A stretch of 64,000 nt of DNA from Mesodorylaimus sp. YZB2_4. Lineage: Eukaryota; Nematoda; Enoplea; Dorylaimida; Dorylaimidae. The notes beneath the pieces are model-generated. The model was not told the DNA's origin. It searched no databases and saw nothing but the letters and a program-made list of their open reading frames with translations. The translations under genes were made by a program, and so were the position numbers. Shown here in pieces: positions 10,467-19,599 of this stretch. The stretch is from assembly GCA_030248295.1 (NCBI GenBank), contig JASANH010001297.1:248001-312000 (forward strand). Reading direction: 5' to 3'. Every line of letters begins with the position of its first letter. The stretch's first letter is position 1.

Positions 10467-13400
10467 CTACGACGTGGCTGTACCAATGGTTGTTAGAGCG
10501 CTCCACCCCCCGATCGACATGGTTACCAATGGTTGTTGAGAGCGCTCCCGGAGACTAACTAAATAATCGCGTTGCCAGTGGCGCCAAAAGGTGGCCAAGT
10601 GTTGTTCTCCGCGTTTCCAAATCGATAGAAGGTGATCCTTGGAAGATTGCTGCGCAACGTATTCGTCATCAGCTAAATCATCCACAGAAGCTGGCGTAAA
10701 GCTTGTTTTCGGGTTTGATGTCAGAAAGTGAGCAGGTGTAAGCACTTGATCATCTTTGAAGTCGGACCCAACGTAAACAAGGGGGCGCGAATTGATGATT
10801 GATTCAATTTCAGCTACAACCGTTTGCAACTGTACCAGTGAAAGGCACAGCGGGCCAAGGGATTTGCGAAGTGCTTGCTTAACAAGCCGAACCAAGCGTT
10901 CATAGAAGCCTCCCATCCAAGGCGCTCGTTCTGGAATAAATCTCCATGCGATCCCCTCTTGGCTGATAAATGAGTGCATATCATTGTCCAGAATGACAGA
11001 AGCCCACATCTTGTCTAAGGCGGATTTGACCAGCTTGAATTGAGGAGCATTGTCAGAAATGATGGTTGAGGGTTTCCCACGTCTGGCGATGAATCGTTTC
11101 AAACAGAGCAAAAATTGATCAGCAGACATATCTGTCACAATCTCCAAATGAACGGCGCGTGTAACGAGACAGGTGAGCAGGCAAATCCACACTTTTTTCG
11201 GATGGCCATTTTCCTTGATGAAAAGTGGTCCAAGGTAATCGAGACCCGTTGTTGTGAAAGGAGCCGCTGGTGTGACTCGAAATTTCGGCAAAGCAGGGGT
11301 TGGCGGAGCTTTGTAAGGTCCACCGTCGTATTTCTTGCATGTTGTGCACGACCGAATATACTTGAAGATAGCGGAACGACCAGCAGGTATCCAAAATTCT
11401 GTGCGAATTTGGGCTAACGTATGAGCGACACCCGAATGAAAAAGTCTGGCGTGAAAGTGTTTGATGACGAGTGTTGTAAAATGGTCATGCTTGGGCAGTA
11501 AAATTGGGTGCTTCGTAGCCACATCCAAATTAGAATTTTGTAGACGTCCACCGCAGCGAAGTATACCTTCGTCATCAATCCAAAGGGACAGTGCGGAAAC
11601 AATTGGATGCTTCTTCTGTTTATGCAAGGCTTCAAAAATGTCAGGAAACTCTTTCCGTTGAACATCCTCGATCCAAAGGTTTCGAGCCGCAAGGATTTCC
11701 TTGCTCGAGAGATGGACAGAATACGTAGTAGACTTCGTGCGTTGAAATACACGTTTGCAAAGTGCCGTCACCCGAAGTAACTTGGCCAACGATGAATAGC
11801 GGTTGTAATCGATAGAAGCTCCCACGCCATGGAAAGTGCGCTCTGGTGCTGACGGGGAGACCAACGAGACTTGAAGTTCAGAAGCAATCATTTGCGCAAC
11901 AGCTACAGGAGGCGTAGATGGGGAAGGTGGGGCCAGCCTGGTCTCCTGGCTCTGTGTCATCCAGGCAGGCCCATGCCACCAGAATGATGAGTCCACGAGT
12001 GCGGCTGCACTGACTCCTCGGGACGCGATGTCAGCAGGATTGTTGTCAGTAGATACGTAGTGGAATTGAATGCCTTGATGCTGATTGATCTCGTTAATGC
12101 GGTTACGTACGAATATGGTCAATGGTTTGTCAGAGCGAAGCCAGTGCAGAACACATTGTGAATCAGACCACAGGAACCGACGTTGGGTAGGAAAAGGAAA
12201 ACTCGTTGAGACGAATTCCAAGCACTTGCTGCCCAAATGAACGGCTAGTAATTCCAAACGGGGAATTGTCATTGTCCCACGCAAGGGAGCTAGTCTGGAC
12301 TTGGCGAAAATGAGATTAGAGGTGATAGAAGTTGGCGTGATGATACGTAAATAAATACAGATTCCATATGCTGATTGAGACGCATCAGTGAAGCAATGCA
12401 GTTCATACACAGTGTTCTTAGGACAGGTCGACCCAATAAACCGTGGAATTCGTCCATTCGCGAGAAAAGAAAGGGCCCCAGCGATAAGACGCCATTCCGA
12501 ATTTTGGTCCTGAGGCAGTGGAGCATCCCACTCAATTTTGCTCGACCACAGACGTTGCCAAAAAATTCTTCCAATCAACAGAGCTGGTGCGAAAAATCCG
12601 AGAGGGTCGAAAAAGGAAGCCAGAAAAGTCAGAATAGAGCGTTTGGTAATCGGGGCGTTTTCTGATGATGTTGGGAGCACAATGTTTAATGTGTCAGCGA
12701 CGGGAGTCCATGGGACCCCCAGAATTTTGAACGGTCCTTGTGCACGGTCGTGGTCTGGAATGAACTGTAGAAATTCTGTTGAATTCGACATCCATTCTCG
12801 AATGTTCATGGAAGCATCCTCAAATATACGTTTGGTGGTATGATAAAAAGAAATCGCTTCATCCACAGAATTGACCCCTGTTATCACGTTGTCGACATAA
12901 ATATTTCGTTGAATGTTGAGGGCCACTGGACTGTTTTCTTTGCGCAAATGATGGTCGATTGTCGCATTTAGCAAGAATGGACTCGATACGACACCAAATG
13001 GTACACGGGTGAAACGGTAGATTTGAACGTTGTTGTCCGTCGAGGAAACCGTTGGGTCTTTCAACCAGAGAAATCGTGTCACGTCCCGCTCTGATTCCTG
13101 GAGGCCAACCTGCAGAAATGCTTTCTCGATGTCAGCCGCAAGTGCTATCTTGTTTAAACGGAAACGGATTAGAATAGCCACAAGGTCGTCGAGTAGAACT
13201 GGTCCACGGAAAAGACAGTCATTTAGGCTGTGCGCCTCCGACGCACGTGAGCTAGTGGCCGACCCATCGTACACGATACGAACTTTTGTTGTCGTTTTCC
13301 CAGGAGTGATGACTGGATGATGGGGAATATAATGGACCCTTCCACTAGTGGAATTGTCGCCAATAACGGGTTCGATAATGCCAGACTTGAGCTGAGCTTG

Positions 13401-15791
13401 TATGATGTCGTTGTATTGTGCCATCAATTGAGGCGAATCCTTCAAGCGGCGTACCAATGAATTTAACCGTCCCAGGGCCAGCCCATAGTTGGCTGGTAAG
13501 GAATCTGCGCTGTCCTTCCATGGCCAAGTGACATAATATCGCTTGTCCTCGTATTGTACGGTTTCATTAAAGCGATGTAAGGCGATGGCGTCCGTGAGCT
13601 CATCTGGTTTGTCCCGAATGCCCAATGTTTCCAGGTTCCATAGGAAAGTCATGTCCAGCGCTTGCGTGATTTGCTTGTCAGCCTTCTCCAAAAGGGGTTC
13701 GGGATCGAAAGACAATGAAGGTGAAAGCAGTGCGGCTGTCGTAGTGGTTGTGTTGACGCATGGTGATTCGGATCCCTGGCAATTGTTAAATCGGCCCGCC
13801 ACCAGCCAGCCCAAACGAGAACTGAGCAGGTGCAGTCCGTCTGTGAGTGTGATTTTCTCCATGGTCAGAAGGTCCCACATGTAGTCAGATCCAATGAGGA
13901 AGTGGACTGGAATCGATTGGGGATTTATTGGTATTTCGTCAGCCAGGGGAAGGTCTTTGAAAAGCGTTTTGAATTTGTTTGTGTCGATGGCTGCACGTTG
14001 GATTTGGCCCGTTATAACTGGAACGATGTTGGCACAGAAGGTGAAAATGGTGTTGTCTTGGAGTCTAATGTGGACTTCCGCAACCTCAGTGATGATGGAC
14101 TTCGGTGGAGCTGATCCGAAGGTGAAAACAGACAGCTTTTCAGTGGATCGAATTTTCAGCCCAAGTTGCTTGGCGATGCTCTCCGTGATATAGCTTCTCT
14201 GGCTGCCGTTGTCGAACAGACCTCGCGTAGTCATTGTTCGCTTCCCATCCGCAGAAATTAGTGGAGCGGTGACAGTTTGCAAAAGTGATACCTCGTTGGT
14301 GGCCAAAAGCGAATGTCCCAGATTGGCAGAAGTGGTGGAGTGGGGAGCATCGGACGCTGTGACTGTAGTGGACCGTGGAGGGCTGTCGTATTTGTCTGGG
14401 CAGATGGAGGAGTGATGTTGGTGTAACTTCTTGCACGTGTAGCATGGTCGGGTACGACGGCATTGTTGTATCGAATGACCAGAGCCCAGGCAGTTGAAAC
14501 ATAGTTGCTTTGCGTTCAATTTCTCCTTGCGGGCCGCTAAACTGGTGACAGTGCGACATTCATCCGCAAAGTGTCCTCGACGGTCGCAATATGGGCACTC
14601 CTTGGTCGGCTGAACCGGTAGGGAGTTGTGTGTTGCTGATGGGCCGAGAGTGAGACGATTTCCACGGGATTGCTGACTCGATGGCTGGTTGAGCGGTTGA
14701 CCTCTTGGGCGTTGATGCTGTCTCACTTGGGCTGTCTGCGAGACAAGAACTCCTGTAGTTGAATGAAAACTAGGCTTACCAGACTTAGGTGTCGTTGAAG
14801 CTTTTGGCTTGTAGTCATGATCCGTGGTCTTGTTGTCAACGTGTTGGTATGCGGTCTCACAGATCTGGAGATGACGGCGCAAATGTTCACGCAGGGTGTC
14901 AGTTGTCCAGACATCAGCGTCTCCAGCTCTCTCCTTTTCAAGTTGGATGATCACTGCGGGTGGCATCTTGGATTTAATCAAGGTGAAGAACTGTCTATGG
15001 TTGGTATCTTCTCCCAAGGCAGCTAGCGAATTCAGATGTTGTTCCAGCTGATCGAAAACTGTGCGTAAACCTTTTTGATTTTGAGCTGGTGCCAACTCAT
15101 TGAGCGCGTTGTAATGTTTGTCAATAATGACATCCTTGTTTCCAAACCTCCGCTGCAGGAGCGTGATGGCGGCTTCATAGTTCGCTGCTGTTGTCGACAG
15201 TCCAGAAACTGCCTGGGCGGCAGTTCCTGTCAACTGGCCTTTCAAGTAAGTCATCTTATCGATGGCATTGAGCGCTGTGTTGTTGTGAACCGATGCTTGA
15301 TAGCTGTCCCAGAAGCTTCCCCATTGGAGGATATTCCCATCGAATTTAGCGAGTTCCAATTTGGGAAGCTTGACGGAAGCGCGTGGAGCTTCTATGGCAG
15401 TTCTTTCACTAGGATTGGCAATCTGCTGGCCTTGTGCTGTGGTAGCGGGAGGAGGACGAATAAGCCGTTTCTCAATGCGTTCGAGGGCTGCTGCGATAGC
15501 GACAGTACCTTCGTCGATATGCTGGAGGATAGCAGTATGGTTTTCTGCATCCTGCTGTATTTTCGCAGTTTCTTCCGGATCATCGGTCGCCACGGAAATC
15601 CACTGCGCGTGCAAGCGTAAGTAGGTATCACCATACTTGTCGATTTTTGATTTTGCGAGACGGAAACTGTCGACGTTCCTCTCGGCTTCTTCTGGTGACA
15701 GGGCTAAAAGCCCATTGGCGTCAGCGAATGCCTTATTGAGACGTTGTCGAGACGGGCCCAGGGCAGACCGAATAGCACCCGCCATGCCCAA
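10467..15791 (-). CDS. BEL/Pao Gag-Pol polyprotein
   Basis: A single 1774-residue frame. In order: a coiled N-terminal Gag region; a DUF1759-type domain at about residues 140-300; CCHC zinc knuckles at about 395-460 (C-x2-C-x4-H-x4-C type); an aspartic protease with DNGS at about 524; and a reverse transcriptase whose catalytic motif reads YVDN at about 963. An RNase H-like region has FTDAS at about 1132. The integrase zinc finger is at about 1443-1490 (H-x-H and C-x2-C). The integrase core has LDYLGP, DNAPQF at about 1579 and the Glu in GGFYERL. The frame stops with TAG in the middle of the C-terminal DUF5641-type domain, which continues in the same frame downstream. An imperfect duplication (two copies of CAACCATTGGTA) lies just before the stop. 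Apart from that the polyprotein looks intact. Confidence 0.93.
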   Translation of the reverse strand: MGMAGAIRSALGPSRQRLNKAFADANGLLALSPEEAERNVDSFRLAKSKIDKYGDTYLRLHAQWISVATDDPEETAKIQQDAENHTAILQHIDEGTVAIAAALERIEKRLIRPPPATTAQGQQIANPSERTAIEAPRASVKLPKLELAKFDGNILQWGSFWDSYQASVHNNTALNAIDKMTYLKGQLTGTAAQAVSGLSTTAANYEAAITLLQRRFGNKDVIIDKHYNALNELAPAQNQKGLRTVFDQLEQHLNSLAALGEDTNHRQFFTLIKSKMPPAVIIQLEKERAGDADVWTTDTLREHLRRHLQICETAYQHVDNKTTDHDYKPKASTTPKSGKPSFHSTTGVLVSQTAQVRQHQRPRGQPLNQPSSQQSRGNRLTLGPSATHNSLPVQPTKECPYCDRRGHFADECRTVTSLAARKEKLNAKQLCFNCLGSGHSIQQCRRTRPCYTCKKLHQHHSSICPDKYDSPPRSTTVTASDAPHSTTSANLGHSLLATNEVSLLQTVTAPLISADGKRTMTTRGLFDNGSQRSYITESIAKQLGLKIRSTEKLSVFTFGSAPPKSIITEVAEVHIRLQDNTIFTFCANIVPVITGQIQRAAIDTNKFKTLFKDLPLADEIPINPQSIPVHFLIGSDYMWDLLTMEKITLTDGLHLLSSRLGWLVAGRFNNCQGSESPCVNTTTTTAALLSPSLSFDPEPLLEKADKQITQALDMTFLWNLETLGIRDKPDELTDAIALHRFNETVQYEDKRYYVTWPWKDSADSLPANYGLALGRLNSLVRRLKDSPQLMAQYNDIIQAQLKSGIIEPVIGDNSTSGRVHYIPHHPVITPGKTTTKVRIVYDGSATSSRASEAHSLNDCLFRGPVLLDDLVAILIRFRLNKIALAADIEKAFLQVGLQESERDVTRFLWLKDPTVSSTDNNVQIYRFTRVPFGVVSSPFLLNATIDHHLRKENSPVALNIQRNIYVDNVITGVNSVDEAISFYHTTKRIFEDASMNIREWMSNSTEFLQFIPDHDRAQGPFKILGVPWTPVADTLNIVLPTSSENAPITKRSILTFLASFFDPLGFFAPALLIGRIFWQRLWSSKIEWDAPLPQDQNSEWRLIAGALSFLANGRIPRFIGSTCPKNTVYELHCFTDASQSAYGICIYLRIITPTSITSNLIFAKSRLAPLRGTMTIPRLELLAVHLGSKCLEFVSTSFPFPTQRRFLWSDSQCVLHWLRSDKPLTIFVRNRINEINQHQGIQFHYVSTDNNPADIASRGVSAAALVDSSFWWHGPAWMTQSQETRLAPPSPSTPPVAVAQMIASELQVSLVSPSAPERTFHGVGASIDYNRYSSLAKLLRVTALCKRVFQRTKSTTYSVHLSSKEILAARNLWIEDVQRKEFPDIFEALHKQKKHPIVSALSLWIDDEGILRCGGRLQNSNLDVATKHPILLPKHDHFTTLVIKHFHARLFHSGVAHTLAQIRTEFWIPAGRSAIFKYIRSCTTCKKYDGGPYKAPPTPALPKFRVTPAAPFTTTGLDYLGPLFIKENGHPKKVWICLLTCLVTRAVHLEIVTDMSADQFLLCLKRFIARRGKPSTIISDNAPQFKLVKSALDKMWASVILDNDMHSFISQEGIAWRFIPERAPWMGGFYERLVRLVKQALRKSLGPLCLSLVQLQTVVAEIESIINSRPLVYVGSDFKDDQVLTPAHFLTSNPKTSFTPASVDDLADDEYVAQQSSKDHLLSIWKRGEQHLATFWRHWQRDYLVSLRERSQQPLVTMSIGGWSALTTIGTATS

Positions 15792-15804
15792 GAAGCGATA
15801 AAGG

Positions 15805-15822
15805 CAATCGTTCTGCTACCAC
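15805..15822 (-). other. Putative tRNA primer-binding site of the BEL/Pao element
   Basis: The sense strand reads TGGTAGCAGAACGATTG about 22 bases after the upstream LTR. A TGG start complementary to a tRNA CCA end, and the TGGTAGCAGA sequence itself, fit BEL/Pao primer sites. The tRNA was not identified. Confidence 0.55.
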
Positions 15823-15844
15823 TTTGTGGTATAATGCGAGAGAG

Positions 15845-16052
15845 GAAACCCGAACTACCGATCTATGAGTGCTTTAATCTCAACACTAACACATACAGAG
15901 CAGCGGTGAAGGCATAGATGAAAGGAATGTGGGAAGAGAAAGGTGCAAGACCTATTGCTTGGGTTTGTAGCAAGCGAGAAGAGGATACGAAAGGTTCGTT
16001 TCCCAGAGAAAAAGTATGAGATGGAATTAGAAAATCGCTACAGTATGCGACA
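15845..16052 (-). repeat. 5' LTR of the BEL/Pao element
   Basis: The upstream LTR in the minus-strand coding direction, identical by eye to 7864-8071. Its outer edge lies 169 bases before the ATG of the divergently read cysteine-rich gene at 16222, so LTR regulatory sequence could influence that gene's promoter. This last point is inference. Confidence 0.9.
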
Positions 16053-16221
16053 CGTGGGCAGATCGACACGTGCAGTGGCAGCATTTGCATCATTGCGGGG
16101 CCAGCGTTCCTGGTAGGCTGCTGAACTAAAGCTTCGTCTCCTGCATCTATCGACTTGGCCCCGAACAGAATTCAGCAAGTATTTTGACTAGCCGTAAGAT
16201 TTTCAGGCTCTCGAGTCAAAT

Positions 16222-18976
16222 ATGGCATTTCAAATCGTGGTGTTTCTACTTATGCAATGCATGTGTAAGTTGTGTGCTTTTCATCTATTAGCTCTCATGA
16301 CACACTTGAAACCAAGAATGCTAGTTTTCCTTTGATAGTACCAAGAACAGCGTTCATTTATTCTAGTGTCAAAAATTGCCGTCTTTGCGCGAGTCTCGCA
16401 AATGGAAAAACTGGATACTCTTCCTGAAGAATTTTTGGAAATACTCGATGCTGTTTCTGAAGAAGATTTGGATTCGGAAATTGATTTGGAATGCGTTAAA
16501 ACGTGCAAAAATACGTACTCGATAAAGAATTTACTCGGAGTAATGCTGTGCGTTGAACACGATCCAGTGTTTTTAAGAAATGAATGCACCGAGTACGAGA
16601 GGATCGCTTCGTGCATTTCAAAGTGCTCCATGGATGCAATGGCTAAAAAGATGTCACTTGTGATGCACGACTATAGTCAGGGTGCCTATTGCAATCAACA
16701 AATTTTAGTTAAAGAATGTAAGAAAATTTATGCAGTCTTTTACTTTTGCGTCCCCTTCAAGTTTACCCCAATATCTCTTCAGATAATGACACACAACTTG
16801 ACTGCATAATGAGGAAATGCGATGATATCCACCATAAATGCGAACAGAATCGCCCGAAACAAAAACCATTCGTCCATCGCAAGAACGATATGGCGGCGTG
16901 GGCCTTGAATTCTAGCGATGAAGCGAGCAAAATTGCACTGCACTTTGAAAATATATGCAAGTAAGATGGGTATCATGAACTACTTTAGTGTTTGATAAAG
17001 GTTGTCTTTAAAATAAGGCAAATACCGCGCTTGCCCGAAAAAACATTCTTTGCTTCAAAAGTGCGCTTCAAAAGCCGTACGCTCTTGAAACTTCAACGTT
17101 GCAATCGATCATGAACGGTACAGAAGATCGCTCCATGACCAGTTATCGCATACTTATCTCTCAGGTAGACTCTGAAGAAGATAGTTTGTTACCTGGCCGA
17201 AGGTAGATAATTATTAAATGGCTGGTTCAAGCAGAGATAGACAGGCACTTGCTTCTTTCTGGTCAGGCAGTGTCTACTGTCGGCCAGGCTGGTCTGGGTC
17301 TAAGGTTGCTCTAGACAGGCCACTGCCAAAAAAACTGCCCTTAAAGCAGTGACAGCATGGTAGCGGTGCTGGTAAATAAAGACACCAGAAAGTGTGCGTC
17401 TTAGGACATGGTCGAATAGGACATGCCTCGAGATTTAGAACTGTAAAACTGCCACCAGATCCTCACGCAGGAAGGCGGGAGCTTGAAATGGTTTTTACCA
17501 ACATTTGTTCACTAAATATTCTTTCTTTCGCTGTCAGAATACTCTGATTGAGTGCAAAAAATTCTGACTTGGCCTTGACCTCTCGACCGACCCCTCAAAA
17601 AAACTTTCTGACCTGACCGTGACCTTGACCAGACCCGAAAATATTTTCTGACCTTGACCCTGACTTTGACCAAGGGTCGGTCAATCAGGGTTTTGACAGA
17701 ATTCTGGCCTTGACCTTGAGGTCATGTCTAACACTACTAGCAGCTCATACTACTGTAGTTTTGTTCATGTTCATGTTTTACCACATCACCAAACGCTTAT
17801 GCGCACTCGAGGGAACACATTTTGCACGAAATGATTTAGCGGCCTGCGAGTCATACTCTAGCCCGTAACAGTGCACCTGGCGTCAGAGGCAGACGCCTAA
17901 CCGACCAGGCCACGAGGCCGGTATGTTCGAGACCTTGAGGATCATCTGTGGCCTTCGAGGGTGAATGGAACACTAGATGGTGCTGGCATGTTCCGTGGCC
18001 CGCGCACAGCCATACAGTATATGTTTTGGTATTTCCTGAACCTTAGCCGAGTCATGTGCAAGTGTGCTCATCTAAAACAAAGATGGTGGCGCGTTGAGTG
18101 CTAGGGACAAAATGCTTGAAAATTTCAGCCTGGTCAAGTGTGTGTCGACTGTTCCATATCGCTTAATCGCATGGGATTGCAGAATTTTCCATGTTCCGAT
18201 TTATTCTTTTTGCTGCAGGTGTTATCATTGGATAACGGATATACATCTTTTTAGTGCACAATGCTGCTCGGGCTCAACAGCCTCACATCATAGAAATGCA
18301 CTTCGGCTAATCGAATAGCGTCTTTGCATAACAGTAAAGTGCAAAGAGATGTTCCAGTGACTCCTAGGTGACCTGTAGGTTCAGCTTCGAGGAAAATCAG
18401 TCTGTCCGTCACTGATTTTTGTCATCGATACTTACCCATTATGCAATTATCAGAAGTTTCGAGTGGTTGAATGAATCAGTTAATCTCTGGTCCTGAGCCT
18501 ATGCAGCTAACGATAAGAGTCGGCAGAAGAAACGTCGACGGGCTTGTCAGGTGGTGCTGTCTGGTTCTTTTTTTTTAAATTTCATTTTGGAACAATGACT
18601 CCAAAATGAAATTTGGATTTTGGAGTCAGCAAAAGTTTCTGTAATTTGGGAATTTGTCCGCTGGGAATTTCTGAAGATTTTTTTGATGTTCCGAATTTGT
18701 TGTAGGGAAATCGGATGTCCCATCAAGTGCATTGAGGCAAATGTGCAGAAGGAGTGCGGCATCTCCTACATGAACATTTCAGTCGAAGACGCGCAGAACT
18801 TGAATGCACTGATAGAGTTTTTCAAGGAAATCGCGGTGGGGAGGAATACACCAATTAATACCCCAATTTGTGATGCGTACATACGAGGTATTGCAGTCAC
18901 TGGCAATGCTGTACCGTTTGAAATACCAGCTGTTCTGGTCATGGGTTTTGCTTTGGTAGGGGTCGCATTCGGATAA
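16222..18976 (+). CDS. Secreted cysteine-rich protein with GPI-anchor-like tail (4 exons, 280 aa)
   Basis: Exons 16222-16264, 16367-16717, 16783-16960 and 18706-18976 are bounded by GT-AG sites (donors GTAAGT, GTAAGA, GTAAGA). Their phases close to 843 bases, giving 280 residues. Exon 1 encodes a hydrophobic signal peptide (MAFQIVVFLLMQC). The mature part has about 14 cysteines in C-x3-C and C-x(7-15)-C spacings (ECVKTC, CISKC, CIMRKC, GCPIKC), suggesting a disulphide-rich extracellular fold. The protein ends with an uncharged hydrophobic stretch (residues about 261-280), read here as a GPI-attachment signal. I do not recognise a named family; DUF19- or CPG4-like nematode cysteine domains are possibilities. 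A paralogous last exon lies at 1415-1679 on the other strand. The 1.7-kb last intron holds repeats. Gene structure is well supported; function is unknown. Confidence 0.8.
17500..17960 (-). repeat. Intronic repeats: TGACC-rich run and tRNA-like SINE copy S2
   Basis: About 17540-17720 is a degenerate run of TGACCTTGACC-type words. About 17857-17925 on the minus strand looks like a tRNA-derived unit: GGCCTGGTCGGTTAGGCG resembles a box A, and flanking CGGCCT/AGGCCG could pair. The adjacent block resembles 5590-5715. It lacks a clean box B, so it is not a functional tRNA gene. Confidence 0.4.
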
Positions 18977-19235
18977 AACCAATTAAAATGTTTCGGATTA
19001 TAAAGATAAGCAATTAATTTTAGTTTTCTTTGTGATTTGCTTCGTGTCATTCGATTTCTTGTGAAATTTGCGTATTTCGTAATTTTGTTAATGATTTGCA
19101 AATTAGGACAAATAAACTGCATGTTTATGTCAGGAGGCTCAAGTGCACTCACCACCACCATCTTGTCGTTCAAGGTTCAATTGAACAGGAGGAAGTCAGT
19201 TTAACCACGGCTCTGTGCTCTGACTCTTTCGGATT

Positions 19236-19592
19236 AGACCTTTTCAGCGTCAGCAGAAATTTGAGCTTCCGCGATTACGGTAGTTGGCTGCATGTGACAA
19301 TTTGGCACTTGGTGAACAGATCTGTTTGTTCTATCGATCCAAATGAATAATAGATCATCGAGGGCGAGTGGAAATCGAGAATTCATTTTCTAATTATACA
19401 AAGGCAATTTCTCCTCACGCTTTTATCATCAGTAACGTAAGTTATAAATATTGATCTGTGTCATGTCAGCCAAAATGTGCAAAAGATCGCGCACAGATGT
19501 GCTGGATTTGTTGCATTGTTATAAGCGACCGAAGCGGGAATTTTCGAAGCTTATGGCGCAAGCTGAAAAAGTCTTCCTTTTCAGGGCCAGAC
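19236..19592 (+). mobile_element. MITE family B, most complete copy
   Basis: The ends are inverted repeats: AGACCTTTTCAGCGTCAGC at the left matches the reverse complement of the right end (GCTGAAAAAGTCT). Inside are ATCTGTTTGTTCTATCGATC, GATCATCGAGGGCGA and a GATCGCGCACAGAT block. These recur at 5003-5235 (reverse, truncated) and 28376-28672, and more distantly at 47931-48168. No coding capacity. The superfamily is not determined because no clear target duplication was seen. Confidence 0.7.
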
Positions 19593-19599
19593 TTCGGGT

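Larger units (their letters stand above)
7864..16052 (-). mobile_element. Full-length BEL/Pao LTR retrotransposon with envelope-like domain
   Basis: Two 208-base direct repeats (7864-8071 and 15845-16052) bound 7.8 kb coding for a BEL/Pao polyprotein on the minus strand. By eye the LTRs are identical over their whole length, which points to a recent insertion. The sense-strand LTR begins TGTCGCATAC. About 22 bases inside the upstream LTR a TGGTAGCAGAACG sequence (about 15805-15822) fits a primer-binding site of the kind found in BEL/Pao elements. I could not find a matching 5-bp target duplication (flanks AGAAA and CGTGG differ), and the LTR does not end in CA. One in-frame stop separates the pol-like and envelope-like parts. 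Confidence 0.92.

Noticed and set aside
10467-15791. Several plus-strand open frames inside the Gag-Pol region, including one of 181 codons.
   Set aside because: They are antisense to an intact retroelement polyprotein and show no domain of their own.
7859-16057. A target-site duplication for the BEL/Pao element.
   Set aside because: The five bases outside the two LTRs (AGAAA and CGTGG) do not match, and shifting the boundary by a base or two does not help.
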